A DNA stretch of 64,000 nt from Larus michahellis (Eukaryota; Chordata; Aves; Charadriiformes; Laridae), in NCBI RefSeq assembly GCF_964199755.1, contig NC_133907.1, forward strand, positions 129,001 to 193,000, read 5' to 3'. The notes below the pieces were generated by a model. It was not told the origin of the DNA and did no database searches. It worked only from the letters and a program-made list of their open reading frames with translations. Made by a program: the position numbers and the translations under genes. This document shows, piece by piece, positions 34,530 through 47,512 of the stretch. Within the stretch, counting starts at the first letter, position 1. Each line of letters begins with the position of its first letter.

Positions 34530-35310
34530 GGGGGGAGCGGTCACGGGGAACACCAAATGCCAGGGGATGCCTCGACCCTTCCCTTCCACCCCCAGCCCCT
34601 CTTCACATCCCCCATCACCCCTCAAGCCCATCCCAGTCTCCCTCTGACAGCCTCCCTCCAACCCAGGGCTCCCCTCACACCCCACCACCACCACTGCCCC
34701 CATAACCCCTCAGGACACTCTCAGGACACACCTCCCCACCGTCTGGGCCCCCTCAGACCCCGTGTTCCCCCAGTTGCCCTCAAGGCCCCCCCCTCACCCC
34801 TCAGGGTCCCTTCAGCCCCCTCCGATCCTCCTCAGCACCCTCGTTCCCCCCCAAAGTTTCACACCCCCGAGAGTCCCCCTCAACCCCCCCCCAACACCCC
34901 TCAGTCCCCCTCGGGGTCCCCCAGCCCCTATCAAGGCCTCTCCATTAACCTCAGGAGGCCCGTTCCCCGCCCCCAGCCACCCCCAGGGCCACCTCAGCCC
35001 CCCCTTCCCTCGCTATCCCCCTTAAGAGCCTCCTCAGGACCCCCCACCCCCCTCAGGGCTCCCGTCCCCACCCCAGCTTCCCTCAGAGCCCCCTCAGCCA
35101 CCCTTCGGCCACCCCCGTTCCACCTCACGGCCCCCGTGTCCCCCCGCCTTATCTCCCTCCACCACCCCTCGGGGCCCCCGGAGCCCCTCCGTTCCCCCTA
35201 GCCTCCCCCAAGTCCCACCCTCAGCCCCTCCAATTCCCTTCGGGATCCCCTTAGCCCCCCCCATCACCCCTCGAGGCACCCTCAGGCGCCCCAGCGCTCC
35301 CCGCCATGTT
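34530..35310. repeat. C-rich degenerate minisatellite in the first intron
   Basis: Plus-strand C-rich variants of CCCCTCAGGGCCCCC over about 780 bases. The C-rich strand here is the strand that is G-rich at 32.9-34.3 kb, so strand composition flips across the exon fragments. No gene on the plus strand is supported, although a 224-codon proline-rich frame crosses it. Confidence 0.75.
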
Positions 35311-35700
35311 CCCCGCTGCCCCCCGCTCACCTTGACGCAGTCCAGCTACCTCACGATGTGCTCGCGGCGGCCACGCAGGCCCGGCTCGATCGAGCACCCA
35401 CCCACCGAGCCCTGCTTTCCACCCGGGCCGGGCCGCCCCGCTTTCGAGTCGGCTGCCATTTTCCCTCGGCCCCCTCCGCTTCCGGAGCGACGCGGCCCGG
35501 TCCACCCACGGCGCGCCCCCATGAGCCACCGCCCCGCCGCCCGCCCCACTCTTTGAGAATCCCCCTTCCATTGGCCAGTCGCCGCCGTCAATCCCCACCG
35601 CGCCCCACCCCCAGCAAGGCGAGCAGACCAATGGGAGCGCGGCGCCCACTCTGATTGGCCCACCCTCCCGCCCGGGAGCGGTTGCCATGGTGAAGACGCA
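35300..35700 (-). promoter_or_regulatory. CpG-island promoter with CCAAT boxes
   Basis: Dense CpG from about 35,300. Upstream of the ATG are three CCAAT/ATTGG boxes (about 35,570, 35,629 and 35,652), which are usual NF-Y sites, and GTTGCCATGG at about 35,681, resembling an RFX X-box half. The layout is that of a TATA-less housekeeping promoter directed left. Confidence 0.6.
35331..35459 (-). pseudogene. First coding exon with in-frame TAG, unrecognised gene
   Basis: A minus-strand ATG at 35,459 in good context (AAAATGGCA) opens MAADSKAGRPGPGGKQGSVG and runs 43 codons to a consensus AAG/GTGAGC donor at 35,331, phase 0. Codon 38 is TAG (35,346-35,348), in HIVR-stop-LDCVK, where a tyrosine codon would differ by one base. 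It lies in a CpG island with CCAAT boxes, and its donor matches the phase of the exon at 34,509. It may be an old gene killed by this stop, or a sequencing error could hide a live one. I do not recognise the protein. Confidence 0.5.
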
Positions 35701-35749
35701 CCGCCAGCGGGGAATTCACCCAAACTCGGCTTTTTCTCCTTAAAAAGTT

Positions 35750-36146
35750 TATAGACTTGTGTGCGGCTCACACTGGAGTGAGGCAGCCGATGCAGGCACC
35801 AAGCTCCCAGCACCGCGTGCAGGTGGTGGGCTCTGTCCATGATGGCTCTAAAGGATCCTTCCTCGCCGCAGGGACTGGTCAGTCCTTGTCGGAGGCAGCT
35901 GCCTGCGGGAGGACCCCCTTGGATTCCCTCCTCAGATGGTTCACCTTCATCAGCTCCCTCAGGCAGGAACTGAAAAATAGGGACAGTGAGCTGGATAGAG
36001 GGAGACATAGAAACAAAATTTAAAAACTGATGGAGTACAAAACAAACAGGAAAACATTAAGAAATAAAGACAGAGAGACAGCGGGGCACATAGAAAGAGA
36101 AACTAGAAAGCGGTGGGGTACAGGAAACACAGGAAAAAAAATTAAA
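35750..36146. repeat. Third copy of the GC block plus 82-bp A-rich repeat
   Basis: 35,825-35,920 matches 22,090-22,190. 36,000-36,146 holds two A-rich units (ATAGAAACAAAATTTAAAAACTG and ATAGAAAGAGAAACTAGAAAGC, about 85 apart) of the family at 20.4 and 22.6 kb. This is the last piece of the repeat patchwork before single-copy-looking DNA. Confidence 0.65.
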
Positions 36147-36270
36147 AATAGAATCATTTAGGTTGGAAAAGACCTTTAACATCATCAAGCAGCTTTGTCT
36201 ATATCCATTAAACAGTGTCTGTTCTCAAATTCAGGCTTGCTTTCACACCAACTGCAGTCACAAACAGGCT
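36147..36270 (-). mobile_element. CR1-type LINE 3' end remnant
   Basis: TAGAATCATTTAGGTTGGAAAAGACCTTTAACATCATC is the reverse complement of a CR1 LINE 3' end of the kind common in birds. Only about 100 bases remain. Confidence 0.6.
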
Positions 36271-39200
36271 GGAGCACACAAGATTTTGTTCACCTGGAAG
36301 CGTCATCGGGTACTACCCGCACCTGCCACAGACTGAGCCATTGATGCTTCTGAAAGTTACATTTATACTTTAATGCATTTTGAGACACGTAAATACCTTT
36401 AAAATTACTCATGTATTTTCTAGGAAATCCAAATGGTTTCACCTTTCTCTCATTTACAAGTTTAAGAAGCTAGGGCTACAACATCTAAAACTGCTACTTG
36501 GCTGTTATGAAATTCATTTTTGAGTTCTAGCTCATAATAGCTGAGCATTCATTTAACAGCAACTATTGATATGCTGAGAAATTTGATGTGCTTTCATTGC
36601 TTCTCATCCTAATGCTTTAGCATTGCTGATTTTTGTGCCTTATGAAGGGATGGAATAAAGAGTTAATTTTGTGGCAGGGATGCTGCTTGTATCTGGGCCG
36701 TAACTGTTCACCCTCCAACAGAAAATTTTTTCGTATTTAATTGTAAAGAAATCACTGGACAAACTCAAGAAAAATGAACAAATAACTGTAAGAAAAAGAT
36801 GCATTTTCAAATTAAATATTATGAATTATGTATATTGACTCATTTGCGCTGCTTAATGGTATTTGTTGTGAAATAAAAGCAGCCTAGTGTATTCATCAAA
36901 GGATTTAACACTAAATGGTATTCCTCTGTTTAAAATCACAACTACTCTGTTTCAGAACTGGACTATTTCCTATTCACCTACCGACAGAAGAAAACATGGT
37001 TGGATTAAGAAAAAGTCAAAAGAGAACTTTCTCCATTTATATCTCTTGAAGGAACTTTCATGATTTAAGGCATAGGATGAAGTTCACTGTCAAGTATATA
37101 TTTACAAGCAGATCACTGGCTAATGCTTTGTGACAGTAACTGCATCCTCAGGGTGCAACTACAGCAATTATGTGGACGGATCTTCTCATTGGTAACCTTT
37201 GACTCATCCCCTACAAACTGTCAGTCTTCATCATCAAATAGGGAAAGTAACATATTGTTTCTATTCAGTCATCTGCTTCTGAGAAAGAGAAAAACCCACT
37301 ATTTAGACAGCCTGCCTGCCCATACGTATGGCCTCCTGTAGCTACCCTGCATCTGCCAGACGGAGCAGCAAGCCCTGGAACGAGCAGCAGTTCACTCCTG
37401 TACTGTTTTACTGTCAAGACGAAGCCAGCAGGCACTCCCCCGCACTGCTGCATTTCTCTTAGCAATTTCAAGAGAAGCAGAAAAAAAAATTTTTGTATGC
37501 AAAGTACAGACGCATTACCTATTCTTAAAAGGTGACAAGTATCTTGGTCTTCAATAGGATTTGTTGGTTATGCATCAATTTTTGGAAGTTAGCCCCAAAA
37601 GGAAGAGACCAATGTCTCAGCTCCCATCTAACTGGAATTAATTCACTGAACTAAATGGATTTACTATAAACTTACACCCATGCAAAGATGGAGCACAGTC
37701 TTACATTAACACTATTATGACATTTATTATCATACAATTGTTACTGAAGTAAAACTCCTGCAAAAGTTTTGTTAGAGGGCACGGCCTGAAGGATACAGCC
37801 CATTTCAAATTAAGTGATTTCAATTCACAGTCAGTAATGTTAAATGATGAAGAGATAAATTAACTCCATTCAAAGAGCAGGACACTTAAAATAGGATGGG
37901 AAAATAACTACTATAAACAGTTTTATAACTGTCACTTCACAGCAAAACAGCCGATGAGTTACTATAATAGAACAATGAAAAATCACCTTTGCCTTAAAGG
38001 GAAGATAGCTTAGTTCTCTCAGCGTGCAGTGCTTTCAGAAAAAGGATGGCAGTTCAAAAGCTTAATTATAATCATCATTAGCTGCTACCTACCATTTAAT
38101 TAGTTGGTAATAAAACCAAGGCTCTTTCCTCCTTTGCATTCCTCCCATTAGCTGGAAATGATGTTCTCTGGATGTGGCAGGGATAAAACCAGTAAGAGAC
38201 TGAATCTGGAAAAAAAACTACCAAAGCTAAATATAAACAAATTCATTTACAGAGGTAACTCAAACGGTCAACTACCAAAGAAGAAAGAAACAAAGTTCTT
38301 CATTGTCAAGTGCCAATTCAAAGTGAAAACAGATTGAACTAAAACTGTCAGAAAATTCTTTACCAATTTGTAATGTCACACACCCGTAACACCAGACAGA
38401 ATCCAACTGTTTCAGTGACTAACTTCAAACAATAGCTGGGCTGTTCAAAAGCACAACAACAGGCAATGATGTTTGTCTGAAGGCATACCGTATTAATGTA
38501 AATTGCTTTTAAATGCACATTCAGTTTCTTAAACAAAAAATATATATTAAACTGTGTTAGCGGAAGCTACCATTAGAGCCATACAACATTCAGTTGTCCA
38601 TAATTCAGTCATCCACTAGTGACCGCATGGAGTGAGCTTACATTCAATGGGAAAGACAGCAAAAGAGGCCTCTACTTGTGCAGAAGGAAAACGTTACACA
38701 TTTTACTCTTTCTACTTAGGAAAGGTCTGAAGACCTTCAGCCTGGATCTCCTTTGTGAACCTTCCCAATTAGCAATAGATTAAACTCTCTCTGTATTTCC
38801 TTCCCATGAGACGCTATACCACCACTCACGCCCGTGGTTGTTAGTCATGCTGCCACAGTCCTTTTTATCATCTTAAGCGCTGACATTTAAGAAGTTCTAA
38901 ATGTTATTTCAGTTTTAATATTCTGAGTTTAATGTCTCTGGAAGTGATTAACAGCACTGGCTTAACGTCATTAGGTCCTTGCCTGTTTGCTTACCACGTT
39001 TTGCTAGTGTAATATAACAAAGGCCTTGAAGAACAGTAACATTTTGATGTATTGATTAGAGTGAATTACACTTTGAAGAATTACATGCTGCAACACACTG
39101 GGTTTCTATTTCTAGTTCACCGAGATTAAACTAGTAATAAGCAGCAGCATACTGTATCATCAGTGGGCTTCGTTGCTCCTGAGGGCAAAAGGATTAAACC

Positions 39201-42200
39201 AGAGATTTATTTTGTTTTGTGTGTCATCATCCTCAGATGAGAGAAGGCAGCTGAGGCTTTCTCAAAACAACAAAAATTAAATTCCCATCTGTTAAATTTT
39301 TGTCAGTTATATTTGCAGTGTAGTTGTGAGATTGTTAAATAACCAAATTTATTTTAACTAACAAAAAAGTAATCATGGCAAATATGTCCAGTAGATGTAC
39401 CAACAGACAGCAAACATGTTACCCTAATCCAGACTCAGTTATCAGCACAAAGACGTGAAAGACAGGAAAAAGATTATTTTGGTTATGAAGGAGGGGATGG
39501 CAGGAACTTAAGATTTGACAGTTCAAGAAAATTTCTTGGAACACTCACAAAAATGGAAATCAGCTGTAAATCCACTATTTTCCTCATCTACTGTACCAGA
39601 ATGATACTTAGACTATGAGTAAAGATCACCTCATGGTAAAACCTTACATCACAGCATGCAGAGAAAAGACCTATTGTGGTGACACTGACTGTGCACTGTT
39701 TCCACACTGCTACATCAAAGCTTAACTTGGAGAAAAATGAAATCTACAGGAGTTGAGAAGTTCATCCCATTATGAAGGGTCTTATCACCTCTCGTGGTCC
39801 GTGAGCACGCTTCCCCTCACCTTAAAGGACTTTATAAGTTTGTCTAACAAATCTGTTGCTTGTTAAAAGCCTTACAACCTATTTAATTAAACATTTCTTA
39901 GCTAAGCAGACTAAATTATCATTAAACAATCATTTTACATCATATGTTAAAATGATTTATCAACAACAGAAAATACATTAACACACTCCTCGTGCACACT
40001 CCCCATACCTCCCTTGCACTGGTGGCACTCACCTGCCCTTTTGCTGGGCCGACTCAGACAACTAAACCAGGGCACAGGACAAACTCAGCAAAGGCAGGGC
40101 AGGGCTGACGAGGCGTCACAATTAACAAACGTGAAGGGACTGCCTGTGCAGTGCAGGCTGAGCCGGCTGCTCTGAGTGTGAATGCCCGTTTCAATAGCAA
40201 GAAGGCAGCCCCATCCCGGCACAGCTGGGCTTCAGCAGAAAACAGCCAGTTCTGCACACCCCGTCCTCTTTCCTGGCAGAGGTGACTCACTTTGTAGTGA
40301 CACTAGGACTTACTAGCCTGCTAAGGGAAAAAAGCTGCAAAGAACTCTCTTTATATAGCTTTGACATGCATAAGATCATCGGCAAGATACCTTACTAAGT
40401 CAAAATTAAGACAAAAAAGTCAAAGCACTTTTGACGAGCATCATTTGTTCTTCTGCAGGCTTAAATAGATGTGAACGTTTACTGCCATCTACAGGAAGCG
40501 GCTCTAATTACCTCTATCAGTCATCAACTCGCAGCACAATGCTTAATTAAACACTATCATGCAAGCACACGTTCTAACTCACAGCCCCACTCACGCTGAG
40601 AATAGCTACTCTTCTTCATTTCCTTAGAAGACTCTAGGATCCTGAGGGGCAAAATTCTTCAAAGTGTAATTCACTCTAATCAATACATCAAAATGTTACT
40701 GTTCTTCAAGGCCTTTGTTATATTACGGGGCCTAATTAGTAAAAATTTATCCAAAGTAATGTTTTCACTCTTTCTCTGCTTTTATCTACTGGGTATGATG
40801 TGTTACATCTGCCTCTGCAGAAACTGTACTTTTCCTCACAGATTAACTATTTAAAGCACAGACAATTTCTGCTTGCAGAGGAAACTCAGCATGCATTCTT
40901 CCTCTCATGTAGAAATCTTCTTCTCCAAGTAACTGAATTATCTGAGAATACTGTAGAACACTTCAGCATTATCTGTTTCATGACGAATCATTCCTGTATA
41001 TTTAACGACTCCTCCATAATTAGTAAATTAAGGTATTTTAAAATTGGCATCTGTTCCGAATATGTACTCTTTTAAATTATATTAATGCATGTGCACTCAT
41101 CAAAAATATATGAATAATACCATTAAATTAAATTACCTTCATAAAATAAATATCTGAAAGCCACAGTGATGCAAATCCTTAATCATGAAGAACAATCACT
41201 GTTTGTGGTTAAAAAGCACGAGACCACTAGAAATGGCTCCTGAAGAGGTCAAAGCATTCTTTCTTGATTTTCAAAAGGACACATTTCTAGTCAAGCTCAG
41301 AGATAACAAGATCTTTTATTATTACATTCATATTCCACTTTACGTAGTCTGCTTTTCAGATGTCAGCACAAAATGAGTCAGCTTTGTTATTATCAGCAAT
41401 TCAAATGAACAATATATATTTAGCAAATTGATAAAGCAATTTATACAACTTCCAAAATGAATTTTAATAAAGAAATCTGTTGCTTAGACTTTATGACACA
41501 AATGGAAAAAACACAAGAATAAACTCAACAATATTATTTAAGCAATTACCATGGACAAAGGTATCCTTAAGTCCTGTTATTGACAACGCAGCCAGAACAA
41601 ATCATTAACTTACTTAAACCGGGTAAATACTTCAATTATGAAAATGGACACAAACCAGTAATTATGAATCTTTATTAAATACTCAAATAACAGCATTATA
41701 ATGAAAGGAGGACAAAGCCAATGAGTAATTTTGATAAATTCAAATACACTGACATATGCTACAAAACTGCATGAGGTTTGCTATCAAAGTGGTAATTCCT
41801 GTTCAGCTATTTAATTGAGCTGATTGATTAGGATCTTGATGAGGCCCTTTAGTGTAGAGTGGTCTACATCGTCTAAAATTGGGTAATATACTCCTGTAAG
41901 ACAGCGAGTATCTATCTGACCCCTGTCTCCTAGCCATGTACATGGAGATACCTAAGACACTGCATGACAGTTAAAGCTCCTCAACACTCCATTGGTATGG
42001 GTCTTATTAACAGCAAAACAGTTGCCAACTTTAAAAAGTTCTCCCAGTAAAACAGGCATGTAGACATGTTATCAAGTATAAGATAAAGCTGTTAGTTTAA
42101 TATATTAACTGGAAAAACCTCAAGTTTTCATTCCTAAAAGACTTTTCAGAGTAACAAAAGTTAAAGTTTCCAGTATTTGGATCTCAAACTGCAGCTAATC

Positions 42201-45200
42201 TGTAATGCACAGTACACAGCAGAACCTACAGCCCCTGACTACATCAGCATAACTAGCAAATGTAGCTTGCTCAAGGTGCAAATCCAAACAATTTTATACA
42301 GCCTGAGTTCTGTATTATATTTATAATGAAGTTAAACGCAGATGTTAATCTTGAAATTAGGATAAGGGTTTGGCATTTTACTTAAAATTATTTACTTGTT
42401 ACATGACCTGATATTATTAAAATTGGTTAGCAATGCTAGTGCTTATTTATAATGAAATGTGACATAAGAATATAAGTATTAAATGTTAATATTTTAAAGT
42501 ATCTAAGATTTTATGAACAGGCTTACAAGTCCTAACTATAAGTGACAAAAAAATGAGTGAATAGTGCATAAATGGGAATTATGATAATTGTCATCTAATT
42601 GTAAACTAACCATAAAAATCAATAGTACTTACTGTAATTACTCTACCTGTATTATTAATTAAGCAGTAAAGCCAGTAGTTCTTATAACCTAAAAAAAAGT
42701 TAAAGAATTATATTTGACAGTTAAAATTTATCTGATTCTTAAACGTACTATAAACACAAAGTTTCCTAAATAATACAAGTGTGCTTTATTGAAGGCCTAA
42801 TTAAGATCAAAGTCATGGGTATGTTTTGGACCTAGTGCTAAATGTATGATCACAATTTTACATGCAAACACTTGCAAGGAGGCTATTTAAAGGGGAAGGA
42901 GGGGGGATGGAAACAGCTTCCACCTGCACCCAAAAAACGGTCAGCTCAAGGTGACAGAAAGTTATGCGTTCCCAGAAAGGGGTGGTCCTGCACACTTCTC
43001 TGACACCAGCCCACACTGCTGCAGCTTCGTTTTTGTCAACTCTAACCACCATGCAGCTCCATGTCTGTCCAGCTAATTGATCTGACCAAAACCAAGACAA
43101 GAGAAAAGACTAGTTTCTAATTAGATCTACATGCTGATCCAGCTCATTCTACAGCCCTACGGTTGCTAGAGCTGACACAAGAGGGAAGAAAGAAAATTAT
43201 GCCCAGGACATGAGGAAAAGACAGGACAGGCAGCATGATCCAGCCGTGAAATCATACCCCAAAGCCTGCAGGAACTTAATATTCTAACAAGCCAAAAGGA
43301 TCTGCTTCTGCAACAATTTTCCATGCTAACGTAAAAACTAAAGAAACTCTTCGGAAGATAATGACGTTATACCTATTAAAAACCACTGGGAAAAGAGAAT
43401 AGAGCTAATAACATTAAATAATTACTAGGAGTATGGGGCATAAAACCTTCTGCTTTTTTAGCACAAAATTGTATTTTAGCATCGTGAATTCTATTAGAAA
43501 TGAATGTGTTTGCAGAAAGGAGATTTTGTAAGTGTTCCTTGCATTAAAGGAGGCATTGCCTTTCATATGCTCACCTCAGGAAAGTACAAATAGACTGAAG
43601 TTCATGCAGCTCTCAATTCTATAGAGCTATTGAGGAATAAATTTGCTTCGGATCAGTATGCAATTCTGCGAGTACATCTGGAAGAAAAACGAAATGCAAG
43701 GTGAAACAAACCTATCTACTTTTTCATAAATTACTCTGAATCAGCTAATTGTTTCTTCAATCTGTTATTACACGTATGTAATAAAACAGGTAAAGGTTTT
43801 CTATAACTTTCACACTTTAGCATCGTTTATTTAGGTAACACATCAGAAAAAGAGAGAAGAAAGCTTTCAACCAGCATATTTTCTAGCCGCCTAACTGTAC
43901 GTAGTTACATGCTGAAGCAGTCAGCTACAACCAGTAAAAACAAGGAAGACCAGAGTCTGTTCATGCGTTATTTGTCCATCATGTTGAGAATTATTTCACA
44001 AATCATTTCTGTTGTCTCTTCTCTCAGAGTTGCTGTTTCTATTCCATCTAAAACAGGAGCGATCTCACTGGCACAGCGTTAATTTTTCACAGTGGAGACA
44101 TCTTGGAATGATTCCAGGTCAACTTTGCAAAAAAAATTAAATATAGTGGTGATTAACCAGAAATCAATAAATCTAACAAACAGGCAATTTAATTTAGTGG
44201 AGAAAACACTGCCAATATGTAACAACACCGTATCTTTTATCTTACAGTTTATTTGGAGAATGAATGTATTTTATGTTGAACATTACATTACAAGCTATGT
44301 TAGTGAGTAGTACCCATGGTATTCTTATCAGAGGAAAACTAAGCATTATTTAACTGGAAATTTAATTCTCATATGCATGCATTTTCTTTTTTAGTTATTA
44401 GTAACAGCAAATCACGGACAGCACCAGTCACACGAGTAATCTTTTGTAAAGCCACATACAGGATCCCACAGGCCTCTGCAAGTTGTGCCACAAGTGGACA
44501 GTGATCTATACTTGAAAATGCCAACTTTGGGAGAAAACCTTCTGGAATCATCACAGAAATTTCTAATATTTGTGTGAGTCAATTAATGGACTGAGGATCT
44601 GCACGAACACATCTAACAACACATTATCCTAGCTCTAGAAAATCAAGCTTCTAGATAAGGTATCTGCAAGGTACCAAAAAGAAATTGTTTGCATGTAGCA
44701 AAACATTAATAAACAGCAAAATCAAATTATTGCAAAAACATAAACACTGTGGCTGTAACATTTCTCTCTAACCATACCACTACTGCCTTACCAGTGAAAA
44801 CAGAAGTGTCAATGCTAATGTAAACTCAGCTGCTGATATATATTCATTAGATTTAGAAAAGCTCCAAGATTTCTTCTTCTTCTCACTACGTCAAATTTTA
44901 CCTCAGTGTCACTGGCCACAAATCAGTGTGGATATAATCTGATATACCAAAATGTAAGGTTTTAGGACATCTAGGCCTTAGATGTATCTCTATTCTTGTC
45001 TCTTACTCCATAAAAATCACCTGAAGAATCCTATTAAGGACACTACTATGACCTTCAAACAGCATCTGGGAAGCAGAGGGGCAAAAAATGACAGGATAGT
45101 CTGGTCAGGCAAAGTTGATGTTTTGGCCCTGGTGGCTCTGAAGGTGACCTCAGAAACATACGACCAGCTCTCACCCTGCAACACTGCAGAGATTCAGCAT

Positions 45201-47320
45201 TGAATCAAACAGATAAAGGGAAGGCAGGATGCATGAGGATACAGGGTTCCTGCCCACGGCCTCACCTAACTGAATATTGGATATTGACCTTTGTCTAATT
45301 CAACAGAAATGCACATAAATGAAATTATGACCTCTGGGTCAAATTCAGACTGTAAGGTGAAACTGTTAGGATATTACTACATATGTGGTGGCAGGCTAAG
45401 GTTTATTTGAAAGAACAAAAAAAAAAAATCAACAAAAACCAACAAACCTTCATATGCTTTTAGAGTTCCAAATAAGATAAAACATAAATGATTGTATCAG
45501 GAATGTACCAGCGTAACCCCAATAGGAAAGGCACTTCACTTATTGCTGTGGAGTTCTCGCTGACAAGACATCAACTGACTGATTAGTCTACCGTTTTAGT
45601 CTGCCAAAACCTGAACTTACTCACTTTCTGAGCATCTTAACCTAATGAGAAAAGATGAGGAAGCAGAAGAGAAGGAAAGACATAAACTATGGGCCATCTT
45701 CTGGTTTATATTGAAGTTTACAGAATAAATGCTCAGTGCTCAAGAGCTACCACAACGCTAACACTAAGTAATTAATTACAAGTGAGTTTCTGGTTGCTGA
45801 CATGCTGAACCAAGAGCTCTATAAAATGCCCCAATCACCTCTGCAGTATGACAGAAGAATGACTCTAGCTATTTAAATCAGCAGCATTTTTATTATTATT
45901 TGACCACTATGTGGTCAAAGTATGAGAGAAAGAAGATGAACAATTTCTTTAGTAAGATGTGCCAGGTCTTTTGTGAATAACCTGCAATCCGAGTTCTGAA
46001 ATCGAAAAGTTTTCAATCTGATCTGTATTAAAGCAGTACATTATAAAACACGAGCTCTTAAGAAAACTCACTATGGCTCAACTCAGTAATGATGTGTTTC
46101 ATCCTCCTTTATAAAGGCAAAGGGAATTTGTAAAAGGGAAAAGAAAAATGCAGTTGTAAGCACTGCTAAGCAGGGAGTTTAGGAAGATGTTTGCAGAAGC
46201 CTGGGAACAGAAGTCCCAGAATGGGTACCTGAGCAATGACCCAACTCAGATGACAAGAATTTCTGAGAAAAAATAAAGACTATTCGGATGTATTCTTCCA
46301 TTATTAGCACTTAAATCAGCTTAATTGTGAAACAGTAATTAAACAGCAGAGGAGATTCACTGCCTTAGCCTTTTATTCTTGATTCTAATTTACATTATTA
46401 AATTCTAACTTATTCGCTGATTACCTTCTTCCTTAACACGATTTGGGTTCTCATGGGTTTCATTTTTGCCCTTGCTTCTTTTTCTGGGTGCAGCAGTTTT
46501 TGCCCTCACCAATCCACAATTTTCAGCATGCTTATGCATATTATTCTGTTAGCATAATCAAGCATAAATATATGAATCAAATATTAATGTATGTAAACAA
46601 TTTAACACACAGAAAAAACAAATATGGTTCTGACAGACAAATTTTGGAACACTAAGTGAAAGGCTGACTTAGTTAACAACCTCCATAAAACTCCTTAAGA
46701 TTTTCCAGAATACATATTAAAATTCTGCTTTAAAAGAACACTGCCGTTTGGTGGCTATAAAATCAAATTTATCATTTTCTGGTTCCTGGTCAAGCAATAA
46801 AGTTTCACATGTAAAATCTGTATGTGGAAAAAAAGGTTTCATTTACTTTAGAAGTGTGCAGTTAACCCAAAACCAGAGATACGTTCTCGCTGCATATGAC
46901 TTTAAAGGAGCGAATAGTAATTTCTTACTTTCCTTGTTGACCTGGTCCTAGTAGTCTTTCACTTTGATTATCTTTCCAAGTTCTTTAATTTGTCTTAAAA
47001 TTCATACCTCCGCACTGCCTTTGTATTTGTTTTAAGAAGACTACTGTATTAAACATCAGTAAATTCAATACTGGATTGTACAAACCAGTACCAACCATGG
47101 ACATATGAAGTGGCAGATATCTTCTACCTAACGGGGAATACCATAAAGTTCTTTATTAATCCCCCAATGTAAGGTTTGGGAAAGGAAACAAACTGTGCTG
47201 GCTCGACATTAAGGAGTTAACATTCCAGCCAGTACACTGCTTTTTACTCTCAGTACTTTGTGACAAGATCATCTGCAATACTTAGCTAAAGGTAACTTCA
47301 CTGAGATTCCTTAAAAGGAA
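36270..47320. other. AT-rich single-copy-looking DNA without a recognised gene
   Basis: About 11 kb with no CpG island, no long open frame with a recognisable domain and no repeat family that I can name. It should include the 3' part of the CTCFL locus (last finger half and C-terminal exons), which I could not find by eye. Short frames (for example 40,800-41,075 and 44,092-44,310) look like chance. Confidence 0.5.
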
Positions 47321-47329
47321 GTATCTTGC

Positions 47330-47512
47330 CCAGAGTGAATAGCCCTTACCACATTTAGGGCATTCGTAAACTGTAGGTTTAATGTTAGAACCATGGTGCT
47401 TCCTAACGTGAAGAGTGAGAAGCTGCTTTCATCGAAAACTTCTGCTGCAACACAAACAAGGGAAGGGCTTCTCACCAGTATGGGTTCGTTTATGCACACT
47501 TAAGCGTGGTTC
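47330..47512 (-). pseudogene. CTCFL: CTCFL pseudogene exon: fingers 10 and start of 11
   Basis: A TTTGTGTCAG acceptor, then 183 bases (61 codons, phase 0), the exact length of this exon in CTCF. Readable parts are HKRTHTGEKPFPCLCC, then FR-stop-KQLLTLHVRKHH, then PTVYECPKCGKGYSLW. TGA replaces glutamine of FRQKQ. The donor is TGG/GCAAGA, a GC-type donor or a decayed GTAAGA. Confidence 0.88.

Noticed and set aside
32667-35201. Long Gly- or Pro-rich frames on both strands
   Set aside because: They follow from the G-rich and C-rich minisatellites, whose composition lacks stops.
44369-44554. A possible C-terminal CTCFL exon
   Set aside because: The frame shows no similarity to the CTCFL tail and has no fitting acceptor; the C-terminal exons remain unfound.
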